From contig NZ_CP022424.1 of NCBI RefSeq assembly GCF_002222655.1, positions 218,641 through 282,640 on the forward strand: a DNA stretch of 64,000 nt, written 5' to 3'. The stretch's first letter is position 1, and each line of letters begins with the position of its first letter. The DNA is from Vitreoscilla filiformis. GTDB lineage: Bacteria > Pseudomonadota > Gammaproteobacteria > Burkholderiales > Burkholderiaceae_C. Below, piece after piece: positions 26,483 through 37,616 of the stretch. Under the pieces are notes generated by a model. It ran no database searches and was not told the DNA's origin. It saw only the letters and a program-made list of their open reading frames with translations. The translations under genes and the position numbers were made by a program.

Positions 26483-29400
26483 ATTCACTGCCGGGTAGGC
26501 AGCTTAGAAAAGCACAGCGGTCGGTTCGGGCGATGGTGTGGGATTCACTGCCGGGTAGGCAGCTTAGAAAAACACCAACACCAACGCCGACACCAACACC
26601 GAATTCACTGCCGGGTAGGCAGCTTAGAAATCGCGGATCGAGGACGGCGAGGACATTTGACAATTCACTGCCGGGTAGGCAGCTTAGAAAATCAAGGCTG
26701 AAATCCTGAACGAGGGCCGCGCATTCACTGCCGGGTAGGCAGCTTAGAAACGTTGGCCAGGCCAGCGTGTGCCGCAGCGTCCATTCACTGCCGGGTAGGC
26801 AGCTTAGAAAAAGAAAGTTAGCAAGTTTGCGCTCTGGACTGCATTCACTGCCGGGTAGGCAGCTTAGAAATTGAGCAGTCTGACACCTGGGCACTCGCCG
26901 ACATTCACTGCCGGGTAGGCAGCTTAGAAACAACTGAGCCCAGAGCTATTGCCGGGCCGGGAATTCACTGCCGGGTAGGCAGCTTAGAAAGCCCCGCAGA
27001 CGCCACCAGCGCCAGCGCTGGCATTCACTGCCGGGTAGGCAGCTTAGAAATTGAGGGTATCCCGTTCCTTGCGGCGCTTGTTATTCACTGCCGGGTAGGC
27101 AGCTTAGAAATTGGAGCCGAGCCGTGTCGGCCTTGGTGCCGCATTCACTGCCGGGTAGGCAGCTTAGAAAATGACCCGCTTGACCCGCAATCGCGCCAAA
27201 GCATTCACTGCCGGGTAGGCAGCTTAGAAATTGGCGCAAGGCAGCCAAGCTGGCCGGCGTCAATTCACTGCCGGGTAGGCAGCTTAGAAATTCGGCGGAA
27301 TGCCATCTGGCATCCTGCTGTTATTCACTGCCGGGTAGGCAGCTTAGAAAATCAAAAGAATCAGCGGTGGGCTTGCCCGTTTATTCACTGCCGGGTAGGC
27401 AGCTTAGAAAGAAAGAAAATCGTTGACGTAGAGCGGAACCCAATTCACTGCCGGGTAGGCAGCTTAGAAAAACGCGCCACCACGGCGCCCACGATCACCG
27501 AGATTCACTGCCGGGTAGGCAGCTTAGAAATCTCCAGGGTGTGGCCGGGTGCGTCACACCAAATTCACTGCCGGGTAGGCAGCTTAGAAAAGCACAGGCG
27601 TCGCTACTGAGGCTCATGGCCGATTCACTGCCGGGTAGGCAGCTTAGAAAAGGCTGGCTTCCAGATCCGTGACGTGCTTGTTATTCACTGCCGGGTAGGC
27701 AGCTTAGAAAATCCGCGAATTCATCAAGAACTACTGATCCACATTCACTGCCGGGTAGGCAGCTTAGAAAACTCAGTCACGTCCACTCAGTCACGTCCAC
27801 TCATTCACTGCCGGGTAGGCAGCTTAGAAACCGAAGCGATGGCGTGCCAAGAGATGGGGGAGGATTCACTGCCGGGTAGGCAGCTTAGAAATGATTGAAG
27901 CCCGCCACTGCTGGTATCGCTACATTCACTGCCGGGTAGGCAGCTTAGAAATTGCGCACGGCACAGCCGGATTGCGCGCGCTGATTCACTGCCGGGTAGG
28001 CAGCTTAGAAAGTACTCATTTGGTGGTGGTGTTGGTTGGCAAAATTCACTGCCGGGTAGGCAGCTTAGAAAAAGTACACGCTCACCGAAGAGCAAAAGCA
28101 AACATTCACTGCCGGGTAGGCAGCTTAGAAATTGCCGAGCATGACGGCAAATTTCAACGTGCTATTCACTGCCGGGTAGGCAGCTTAGAAATGGTGTTGT
28201 ATGGCCCGCTCGGCACCGGGAAAATTCACTGCCGGGTAGGCAGCTTAGAAAACTGGCCGCGTCGGATTCAACGGTGCCTGCCAATTCACTGCCGGGTAGG
28301 CAGCTTAGAAAGCTGAGCATCAGCCAGTGCGTGGCGCAGCCGCATTCACTGCCGGGTAGGCAGCTTAGAAACGAATTCGTTGGCTTGCCAAGAGATGGGG
28401 GAGATTCACTGCCGGGTAGGCAGCTTAGAAAAGTCGCTCCGCCAAAAAATCGCGCAGGGCTGCATTCACTGCCGGGTAGGCAGCTTAGAAATGGCTCCGA
28501 GTGTGGCCCGTCGTGTGGCCGGGATTCACTGCCGGGTAGGCAGCTTAGAAATTGGGGTACACGCCGGCGCCCAGGCCGTACAAATTCACTGCCGGGTAGG
28601 CAGCTTAGAAAGTGTGGCCGGGTCTGGGCTGAGGCTCACAGAGATTCACTGCCGGGTAGGCAGCTTAGAAAGGTCAGTGCGCCCCTGACGTGGGCGAGCG
28701 CATATTCACTGCCGGGTAGGCAGCTTAGAAATGAATTCACGACTTTTTTGCTTGGCTATTGCAATTCACTGCCGGGTAGGCAGCTTAGAAATGCCCGGGC
28801 ATCTTGGAAGTCGCCGGCTCTTGATTCACTGCCGGGTAGGCAGCTTAGAAAACACCAGCCCGCACGAACCAGAGTTGATGCTGATTCACTGCCGGGTAGG
28901 CAGCTTAGAAACGGGGCTGAAAGCGCGTTTTTCGGTGCAAGAGATTCACTGCCGGGTAGGCAGCTTAGAAAACTCATGTCCACTCATGTCCACTCATGTC
29001 CGATATTCACTGCCGGGTAGGCAGCTTAGAAATCTAGCGTCCGGCGTTGTGCTGTTGTTGCTGCATTCACTGCCGGGTAGGCAGCTTAGAAACCGCAGCA
29101 CCTCGCGAGACAGTTCGGGGGGCTCAATTCACTGCCGGGTAGGCAGCTTAGAAAGCGGGCAGCTTCGGCCTCGTCGGGACCGGCGGATTCACTGCCGGGT
29201 AGGCAGCTTAGAAAAAATATTTGGGGACGGCGTTTAGAGTTGCTGGATTCACTGCCGGGTAGGCAGCTTAGAAAAAAATGGTCGGGCAGGTGCTCCAGCC
29301 GTGTGAATTCACTGCCGGGTAGGCAGCTTAGAAAGGGTTGGTTTGCGTTGAGGAATTCAGCCGGGATATTCACTGCCGGGTAGGCAGCTTAGAAACTGCG

Positions 29401-32400
29401 ATGGCTCTTGGCTCAGTCGGACGAGCTATTCACTGCCGGGTAGGCAGCTTAGAAAAGCACCAGCGCAATGATGCCGGCCATCCCGACATTCACTGCCGGG
29501 TAGGCAGCTTAGAAATCGCCGGGCAGCGCGATGTCAGCAGCGAGCGGATTCACTGCCGGGTAGGCAGCTTAGAAAAGAGCTCGCCCGACCGAGCCCCGGG
29601 TCATTGCATTCACTGCCGGGTAGGCAGCTTAGAAAATTAGCCATTTCGACAATAACAGGGAATGCGCATTCACTGCCGGGTAGGCAGCTTAGAAACGATC
29701 GGGCATGAGTGGACATGAGTGGACATGATTCACTGCCGGGTAGGCAGCTTAGAAAAAGCCCGCCGCCGCAGCATGCAACCCCAGGCGATTCACTGCCGGG
29801 TAGGCAGCTTAGAAAAAACGCACTCAGAGGGCGGGCTTCCCCTGGTTATTCACTGCCGGGTAGGCAGCTTAGAAAAGAAACACCACCAGACGACGACTGC
29901 GCTAATGATTCACTGCCGGGTAGGCAGCTTAGAAAGTTAACGTGCAGCGTTCGATTCACGGTTTCTGATTCACTGCCGGGTAGGCAGCTTAGAAATCGGG
30001 CATCCCGTGGGGAGCGGGGGGGGGTTGATTCACTGCCGGGTAGGCAGCTTAGAAAACATTGGCACGTCTTGGCCTGGCTCACGCCGGATTCACTGCCGGG
30101 TAGGCAGCTTAGAAAGAGTGGACACGCCCGAGTGGACGTGACGCGGCATTCACTGCCGGGTAGGCAGCTTAGAAACTTTTCAGCCACGGCCGCGAGGAAT
30201 CGGTACAATTCACTGCCGGGTAGGCAGCTTAGAAAATCAGATCGCGCACCACCACGGTATCGCCCGCATTCACTGCCGGGTAGGCAGCTTAGAAAAAAAT
30301 AGAGCCCTGGCAGCGCTTTTTGCTTTGATTCACTGCCGGGTAGGCAGCTTAGAAAAAGTCGGCGGCAGAGGCTCACACGCGGCAAATATTCACTGCCGGG
30401 TAGGCAGCTTAGAAATGGGCATCATCGGCACGTTGGCCAGCCGTACCATTCACTGCCGGGTAGGCAGCTTAGAAAGTAACGCGGCTGCAAAAAGAAAACC
30501 AACCATCATTCACTGCCGGGTAGGCAGCTTAGAAACGATGGAACGGGGCATCTTGGGATATTGTGCTATTCACTGCCGGGTAGGCAGCTTAGAAAATGTC
30601 CGCTTCAGGTGACGTCAAAGATGTGCAATTCACTGCCGGGTAGGCAGCTTAGAAAATCGAGGTGATGAAGAGCCATGGGCTGGAGCCATTCACTGCCGGG
30701 TAGGCAGCTTAGAAAACGCACCAGGGCGGATCACACGAGCCAAAAAAATTCACTGCCGGGTAGGCAGCTTAGAAACGACAAACTCGCGCAGCTTGGCCGG
30801 TGTGGCCATTCACTGCCGGGTAGGCAGCTTAGAAATGGGGGAATCGCACGTGTTCCGCACGTCGATTATTCACTGCCGGGTAGGCAGCTTAGAAACAAGA
30901 AGAAACATTGAAAAGCGATGCGGAGCATATTCACTGCCGGGTAGGCAGCTTAGAAATGTTGCAAGGAGATCATGCTGCACCCCCTTTGATTCACTGCCGG
31001 GTAGGCAGCTTAGAAAACCTTGTTGCCACAACCGCCGACGCCGTTGCCATTCACTGCCGGGTAGGCAGCTTAGAAAGCTTTAAAGATTGGCTATGTTGTT
31101 GTTTTTGTATTCACTGCCGGGTAGGCAGCTTAGAAATCAGTTGAGGTTGCAATCGGTGCTGGGGAGAGCATTCACTGCCGGGTAGGCAGCTTAGAAAAGG
31201 ATGACGCAGGCCGGGCGTGACAGGGGTCTATTCACTGCCGGGTAGGCAGCTTAGAAAGGTGAAAGTCACCGAAGGCAATCCCGGACTCCATTCACTGCCG
31301 GGTAGGCAGCTTAGAAAACATAAGAAGCGCAACAAAAACAACAACATAGATTCACTGCCGGGTAGGCAGCTTAGAAAGCGAGACGCAGGCGTTGGAGGCG
31401 CGGCTGAGGATTCACTGCCGGGTAGGCAGCTTAGAAATTTTGGCGAGCATCATCAATCAGCCGTTGGGCATTCACTGCCGGGTAGGCAGCTTAGAAACGG
31501 CTGCGGGGAATGTTGGAGCGGTACGAGATATTCACTGCCGGGTAGGCAGCTTAGAAATGCTGCTGCTGTTGTCTCGCTGCTCGCCGTGCATTCACTGCCG
31601 GGTAGGCAGCTTAGAAACGAGTGGACGTGATTGCCCGAGTGGACATGAAATTCACTGCCGGGTAGGCAGCTTAGAAAGTCCGCTCCACATGCTGCCCCCC
31701 TACCCCCCCAATTCACTGCCGGGTAGGCAGCTTAGAAAAGTCCAGCGGTGCCAGCGGGCAGGTGGCCCGGATTCACTGCCGGGTAGGCAGCTTAGAAATC
31801 AAAAGAGGGCGACGCCGTTTGAATCTACAAATTCACTGCCGGGTAGGCAGCTTAGAAAGAGCTGACCAGCCGATCCACTGCTGACATTACATTCACTGCC
31901 GGGTAGGCAGCTTAGAAAATCAGCGCCGCCAGGCCCATGCGGCAGGCATCATTCACTGCCGGGTAGGCAGCTTAGAAAATGACCACAGGCACCAGTTCCG
32001 GGCGGGTTTGCATTCACTGCCGGGTAGGCAGCTTAGAAATTGGTGATGCCGAAAATGGCCGCAGCAATGGCATTCACTGCCGGGTAGGCAGCTTAGAAAA
32101 ATCCCCGTACAAACGGGGCATCGTTGCATTAATTCACTGCCGGGTAGGCAGCTTAGAAAATATACACCGACCGGTTCAACGTCAAACGTTAATTCACTGC
32201 CGGGTAGGCAGCTTAGAAAACGATCGATTTGGCGTCGTCCTTGGCCAGCTCATTCACTGCCGGGTAGGCAGCTTAGAAAAGGATGGGGGATGGTTCCGCG
32301 GTGACAAAAGCATTCACTGCCGGGTAGGCAGCTTAGAAAGTCAGCACGGGCTGGCGCGGCTTGGGGTCAGCATTCACTGCCGGGTAGGCAGCTTAGAAAC

Positions 32401-34191
32401 AGCGCTTCGCGCACTGCTTGCAAGCTCGGGCATTCACTGCCGGGTAGGCAGCTTAGAAAACAGAAGGCAACGCCCGGCAAGCCCTGAAGCAATTCACTGC
32501 CGGGTAGGCAGCTTAGAAATTGGCGACGCGATCCAACAGGTATGGCTGCACATTCACTGCCGGGTAGGCAGCTTAGAAAAGCGAGCCGGGCGTGTTTGTC
32601 GTCGGCACCGATATTCACTGCCGGGTAGGCAGCTTAGAAAAGGCAAACGCGACGCGGTATTCGACGCGCCAGATTCACTGCCGGGTAGGCAGCTTAGAAA
32701 ACTCGCCAGGGCACCGTGATGCCCTGGGCGGCATTCACTGCCGGGTAGGCAGCTTAGAAAGTACTCGCGTGCGATCTGTGGCACCTTCATGCATTCACTG
32801 CCGGGTAGGCAGCTTAGAAAAGCATTGCGTGAGCATCACTGAGCCGAGACTGCATTCACTGCCGGGTAGGCAGCTTAGAAAACTCATAACCGCATTGCAA
32901 AGGATACGGTCATATTCACTGCCGGGTAGGCAGCTTAGAAATGATCATTTCGCGCACCGCGTTGCGAGCGACGATTCACTGCCGGGTAGGCAGCTTAGAA
33001 AATCGCGGCGAGGTGGTGCGGCGGGTACTTCATATTCACTGCCGGGTAGGCAGCTTAGAAAAGGGTGGCAAAACTCCGAAGGCGCCAAGCTGGATTCACT
33101 GCCGGGTAGGCAGCTTAGAAAGCCAAAACGCTTGCGCACCTCGGCGGCCAGCTATTCACTGCCGGGTAGGCAGCTTAGAAAACAGATCGCACGCGAGTAC
33201 GGTGTCTGCCGCAATTCACTGCCGGGTAGGCAGCTTAGAAATTGAAGCTGGCGGCGCGGCTCTTTGCTCCCGGATTCACTGCCGGGTAGGCAGCTTAGAA
33301 AGCTGGCCAGCGCTCGCAGTTGCATCCTGCCCGATTCACTGCCGGGTAGGCAGCTTAGAAACCAAAGTGGACGGATCATTACATTCACTGCCGGGTAGGC
33401 AGCTTAGAAAAAACAGCGGCAGAGCAGCACTCAACCGAGTAGATTCACTGCCGGGTAGGCAGCTTAGAAAAATGCGGCGGAACCGGTGGCGGCGCCGGAA
33501 GTATTCACTGCCGGGTAGGCAGCTTAGAAAAGCCGGGTGCGCAGCATGAGGCGCACGATCAGATTCACTGCCGGGTAGGCAGCTTAGAAATGAAGGGGCA
33601 GGAATACACCATCGCTGGCCGCATTCACTGCCGGGTAGGCAGCTTAGAAAACCAGACGACGACTGCGCTAATGCATATTCCGATTCACTGCCGGGTAGGC
33701 AGCTTAGAAAGTTTAATCTGGGTTTGCCGTCCGGCTGTCCGTATTCACTGCCGGGTAGGCAGCTTAGAAACGAGCGCGTGATAACTCGTGTGCCGAGTTG
33801 TGATTCACTGCCGGGTAGGCAGCTTAGAAACGTGCAAGTCCAGCAGGGCGCCTTGGCGCAACATTCACTGCCGGGTAGGCAGCTTAGAAAAGAATCCATC
33901 CCGGCAAGCGAGCCAGTCAGCAATTCACTGCCGGGTAGGCAGCTTAGAAAAGCGTCGGGGCCAGCCCCATCAGATCAATCCAATTCACTGCCGGGTAGGC
34001 AGCTTAGAAAAGTAGCCGCGAGATTTGCAGCCCGTTCAGGTTATTCACTGCCGGGTAGGCAGCTTAGAAACACTCGTTCAGAAGGCCCTTCATTTCGTCC
34101 CACATTAACTGCCGGGTAGGCAGCTTAGAAAATGTTCGCCAAACTGAAGCTCTGCGCCATTGCATTCACTGCCGGGTAGGCAGCTCAGAAA
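26483..34191 (+). CRISPR. Type I-F CRISPR array, 129 repeats and 128 spacers
   Basis: 28-bp repeats beginning ATTCACTGCC and ending GGCAGCTTAGAAA, with a CTGCC/GGCAG stem, alternate with spacers that are nearly all 32 nt (some 33 or 34). One spacer (33362-33382) is only 21 nt. Repeats are essentially invariant except the last two: 34104-34131 (TTAACT for TTCACT) and 34164-34191 (CTCAGAAA for CTTAGAAA), marking the leader-distal old end. Leader and cas genes are on the left, so new spacers enter at 26483. Such a long array implies long-term adaptation. The many frames running through it are meaningless. Confidence 0.98.
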
Positions 34192-34321
34192 CACCAGCAC
34201 ATGAAGCGCAGCGCATCCCCTTGAGGGTGAGGGGAATGCAACACATGGGACGAAATGGGGCGCGGCGTTTTCCATCACACCCGCCAGCTCAACGAGCGCG
34301 GCTTGATGGTGCAAGCAGCGC
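34192..34321. other. Array-flanking intergenic DNA with a partial palindromic repeat
   Basis: 130 bp between the last repeat and psd. 34217-34237 (CCCCTTGAGGGTGAGGGGAAT) matches one arm of the palindromic repeat at 21618-21668. Nothing else recognised. Confidence 0.55.
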
Positions 34322-35170
34322 TTACCGCGTCCCCATCACCTCACCCATGCGCACAGGGGCGGTGGGCTCCCAACGTGTCGTGAAACGCAAGCCGCTGCCC
34401 TGAGGGAACAGCATCACCACGGTCGAACCCAGTAAAAAGCGGCCCATTTCGGCGCCTTGGGCCAGGGTGATGGCCTGATCGCCTGCATAGTCCCAGCTCC
34501 GAGGCTCGGCGCTGCGCGGCGGATTGACCACACCATGCCACACCGTGGCCATGCTCCCCACAATCGTGGCACCCACCAACACCATCACAAACGGCCCACT
34601 GTCGCCCTCAAACACGCACACCACGCGCTCGTTGCGGGCGAACAGCCCCGGCACCCCTCGCGCCGTGGTGGGGTTGACGGAGAACAGCGCCCCCGGCACG
34701 TACACCATGCGCTTCAACCGACCCGCACAGGGCATGTGAATGCGGTGGTAATCACGCGGGCTCAGGTAAATGGTGGCGAACTGGCCGTCTTGGAACGCCG
34801 CCGCCAATGCCGCATCCCCGCCCAGCAAGGCCGTGGCGCTGTAGCGATGACCCTTGGCTTGGAACACCTGATCGCCGCTGATGCGACCAAACTGGCTCAC
34901 CGCGCCATCCACCGGGCACACCCACGGCGCCGACGCCAGTGGACGCGCCCCCGGACGCAGCGCCCGTGTAAAAAAGTCGTTGAACGTGGCGTAGGCCGCA
35001 GGGTTGGGTTCGGCCGCTTCCGCCATGTTCACGCCATAACGCGCAATGAACCAGCGGATCACCTGCGTGGTGCGCTCACCATGGGGCGTGCGGGCCAACG
35101 CACCGGCCCGTTCGGTCAACAGGCGTTTGGGGAAAAGGTATTGGGGCAGAACAGCAAGTCGGTCACGCAC
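34322..35170 (-). CDS. psd: Phosphatidylserine decarboxylase proenzyme
   Basis: 282 aa. The self-cleavage motif LGST (FLLGSTVVMLFP) near the C-terminus gives the pyruvoyl group; conserved blocks 'CPVDGAVSQFG', 'YLSPRDYHRIHMP' and 'GALFSVNPTT' are intact. It converts phosphatidylserine to phosphatidylethanolamine at the inner membrane. I prefer the GTG at 35170 (VRDRLAVLPQYLFPK), which gives the usual family N-terminus; ATG 35239 is possible but overlaps the divergent acylase gene. No pssA is adjacent. Confidence 0.9.
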   Translation of the reverse strand: MRDRLAVLPQYLFPKRLLTERAGALARTPHGERTTQVIRWFIARYGVNMAEAAEPNPAAYATFNDFFTRALRPGARPLASAPWVCPVDGAVSQFGRISGDQVFQAKGHRYSATALLGGDAALAAAFQDGQFATIYLSPRDYHRIHMPCAGRLKRMVYVPGALFSVNPTTARGVPGLFARNERVVCVFEGDSGPFVMVLVGATIVGSMATVWHGVVNPPRSAEPRSWDYAGDQAITLAQGAEMGRFLLGSTVVMLFPQGSGLRFTTRWEPTAPVRMGEVMGTR

Positions 35171-35228
35171 GATGTCTGGCAAGCGAGGGATAAAGCAGGC
35201 CGGCAGTGTAGGACGCGGCCATGATGAA

Positions 35229-37616
35229 ATGGCAACCATGCGGCGCTTTCTTCGTGGATCACTGTGGGTTGTGGGCGGTTTGGTGCTGGGGGTGGCCCTG
35301 GCACTGTGGGTCAACGTGCGCATGCGGCTGCCACAGCGTGAAGGCACCCTGTCGTTGCCTGGCTTGCAAGCCGAGGTCAGCGTGCGTTATGACCGCTGGG
35401 GCGTGCCCCATGTGCGCGCCGCCAACGAAGCCGATTTGTATCGCGCCTTGGGTTACGTTCATGCGCAGGATCGCTGGTTTCAAATGGAAATGCTGCGCCG
35501 CTTGGCACGCGGTGAGCTGGCCGAGGTGCTGGGCCCGAAACTGCTGCCAACGGATCGTTTGTTCCGCACCCTCACCGTGCGACAGTGGGCAGACACCCAA
35601 GCCCAGCGCCTGAACCCCACCGATCCATCGACCCTGGCGCTGCAAGCGTACCTGGACGGGGTGAATCACTTCGTCACCACCGGGCCGCTGCCCTTGGAGT
35701 TCCAACTGCTGGGCCTGCCGCGCCGCCCGTTCGCTGCGGCGGACACGCTGAGTGTGGCCGGCTATCTGGCTTACAGCTTCGCCAATGCGCTGCGCACCGA
35801 ACCCGTGTTCACGCAGATTCGGGATCAGCTCGGGCCGGCGTACCTGTCCGTAATCGAACCGCTGGCCGCACCGCCCGCCCGCATGGCACCGAACGTGCCG
35901 CTGCCAGCCTTGACGGAGCTGGCCCAGCTCGGCTTGGATGCCGCCGATGCCGCTGGCTTGCCGTTGCTCGAAGGCAGCAACGCTTGGGCGATCAGCGGGG
36001 CCCGCAGCCGCAGTGGCCGACCGATGTTGGCAGGCGATCCGCACATTGGGTTTGCCGTGCCTTCGGTGTGGTACGAGGCGGGATTGGAAGCCCCGGGGTT
36101 CACGCTGCACGGCCACTTTGCCGCATTGATTCCCATGGCATTGCTGGGGCACAACGCGCAGTTTGGTTGGTCGCTCACCATGTTCCAAAACGATGACATG
36201 GATTTGATCGCCGAACAAACCTCCCCCGACCACCCGGGCCAAGTGCGTCACCACGGCGCGTGGGTGGCGTGGCGCGAGCGGCAAGAAAACATCGCCGTCA
36301 AAGGCCAAGAATCGGTGGCGTTGACGCTGCGGCATGGCCCCCACGGCCCCATCGTCAATGACGCTCTACCGGCCCACGCTCTGCCCGCTTCGACCCCCAT
36401 CGCCTTGTGGTGGACGCTGTTGGAGAGTGACAACCCCTTGCTGCGCGCTTTCTACCAACTCAACCGCGCAGACACGCTGGACAAGGCCCGTCAGGCCGCC
36501 AGCCAGATCCACGCTCCAGGCTTGAACATCGTGTGGGCGAATGCGGGGGGAGATATCGCGTACTGGTCGGCGGCGCGGTTGCCGATTCGTCCGGCGGGCG
36601 TGAACCCCCACTTTGTCCTTGATGGCAGCCGTCCGGAAGCGGACAAACTCGGCTGGCTGCCCTTCAGCGCCAATCCTCAGCAGGAAAACCCATCCGGTGG
36701 CCTGATCGTCTCCGCCAACCAAGCACCGATGGCACCGGTGCCCGGGTATTACGCCCCGCCCGATCGGGCCCGCTGGCTCACCCAAGCGCTGGCCGACCCG
36801 GATGTGCGCTGGGACAGTGCTGGCCTGCAACGCCTGCAACTGGCCCACACTTGGGACACGGCGTCCGACATCGCCGCCGCCCTGCGCACCGCGTTGGGCG
36901 ACCCTGACGCCTTGCCGGCGGGTGAACAGCGGCTGCTGGCCCTGCTGGCGCGATGGGATGGCCGCCATGGGGTCAACGACGTGGCCCCGACCCTGCACCA
37001 TCAATGGTTGTACGAGGTGCTGCGGGCGGCCATGTCCGATGAGCTGGGGCCGGCAGGTTTCGATTTGCTGCTGCGCACGCGCAACATCGAGTCCATCGCC
37101 TTGCGGCTGGTGCTCGACCCGGCCTCACCTTGGTGGGATCGGCGTGACACGCCCCAGGTGCAGGAGACCCGCAGCGCCATCGTCCAATACGCTTGGCGAG
37201 CGGCTGGGGCTCACTTGCGCCGCACGTTCGGCGATGACCCGGCCACCTGGCGCTGGGGCCGGGCCCACACCTTGACCCACGTTCATCCCCTGGGACGACA
37301 GGCGCCGTTGGATCGGGTGTTCAACGTGGGGCCCTTGGAAGTGGCCGGGGGGCGTGAGGTGCCCCATCAACACAGCTTTCAGATCGGTTCGGCGCCGTGG
37401 CGGGTCACCAGTGGCCCGTCCACGCGCCGGGTGATCGATTGGGGCGACCTGACGCAGACGCTGGGTAGCACGCCGGTGGGGCAAAGCGGCGCCTGGGGCG
37501 ACACCCATTACGCCGATCAAGCCGCCGCCTTCGCCCAAGGCCGGGGCCGTTCCATGGGCACAGGCCCTTGGCCGGCCACAACGCCACCTGTTCACGAACT
37601 GCGATTGCAGCCATGA
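35229..37616 (+). CDS. Penicillin-acylase-family N-terminal nucleophile hydrolase
   Basis: About 795 aa. N-terminal membrane anchor or uncleaved signal (RRFLRGSLWVVGGLVLGVAL), alpha-chain region ('YDRWGVPHVRAANEADLYRA', 'GYVHAQDRWFQMEM'), then the beta-chain start GSNAWAISG, where the Ser becomes the catalytic N-terminal residue after autocleavage. 'GDPHIGF' and the C-terminal 'GNS'-like region (here VGQSGAWGDTHY) fit the family. Likely cleaves amide bonds such as acyl-homoserine lactones or beta-lactam side chains in the periplasm; substrate unknown. Ends with ATGA overlap with the next gene. ATG 35238 is an alternative start. Confidence 0.85.
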   Translation: MATMRRFLRGSLWVVGGLVLGVALALWVNVRMRLPQREGTLSLPGLQAEVSVRYDRWGVPHVRAANEADLYRALGYVHAQDRWFQMEMLRRLARGELAEVLGPKLLPTDRLFRTLTVRQWADTQAQRLNPTDPSTLALQAYLDGVNHFVTTGPLPLEFQLLGLPRRPFAAADTLSVAGYLAYSFANALRTEPVFTQIRDQLGPAYLSVIEPLAAPPARMAPNVPLPALTELAQLGLDAADAAGLPLLEGSNAWAISGARSRSGRPMLAGDPHIGFAVPSVWYEAGLEAPGFTLHGHFAALIPMALLGHNAQFGWSLTMFQNDDMDLIAEQTSPDHPGQVRHHGAWVAWRERQENIAVKGQESVALTLRHGPHGPIVNDALPAHALPASTPIALWWTLLESDNPLLRAFYQLNRADTLDKARQAASQIHAPGLNIVWANAGGDIAYWSAARLPIRPAGVNPHFVLDGSRPEADKLGWLPFSANPQQENPSGGLIVSANQAPMAPVPGYYAPPDRARWLTQALADPDVRWDSAGLQRLQLAHTWDTASDIAAALRTALGDPDALPAGEQRLLALLARWDGRHGVNDVAPTLHHQWLYEVLRAAMSDELGPAGFDLLLRTRNIESIALRLVLDPASPWWDRRDTPQVQETRSAIVQYAWRAAGAHLRRTFGDDPATWRWGRAHTLTHVHPLGRQAPLDRVFNVGPLEVAGGREVPHQHSFQIGSAPWRVTSGPSTRRVIDWGDLTQTLGSTPVGQSGAWGDTHYADQAAAFAQGRGRSMGTGPWPATTPPVHELRLQP

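Noticed and set aside
26397..34119. Many frames with recurring FLSCLPGSE, IHCRVGSLE or SLPGRQLR peptides
   Set aside because: They are translations of the CRISPR repeat, not genes.
34192..34321. Trailer-side accessory gene or tracr-like RNA after the array
   Set aside because: Only a partial palindromic repeat is present; type I-F needs no tracrRNA.
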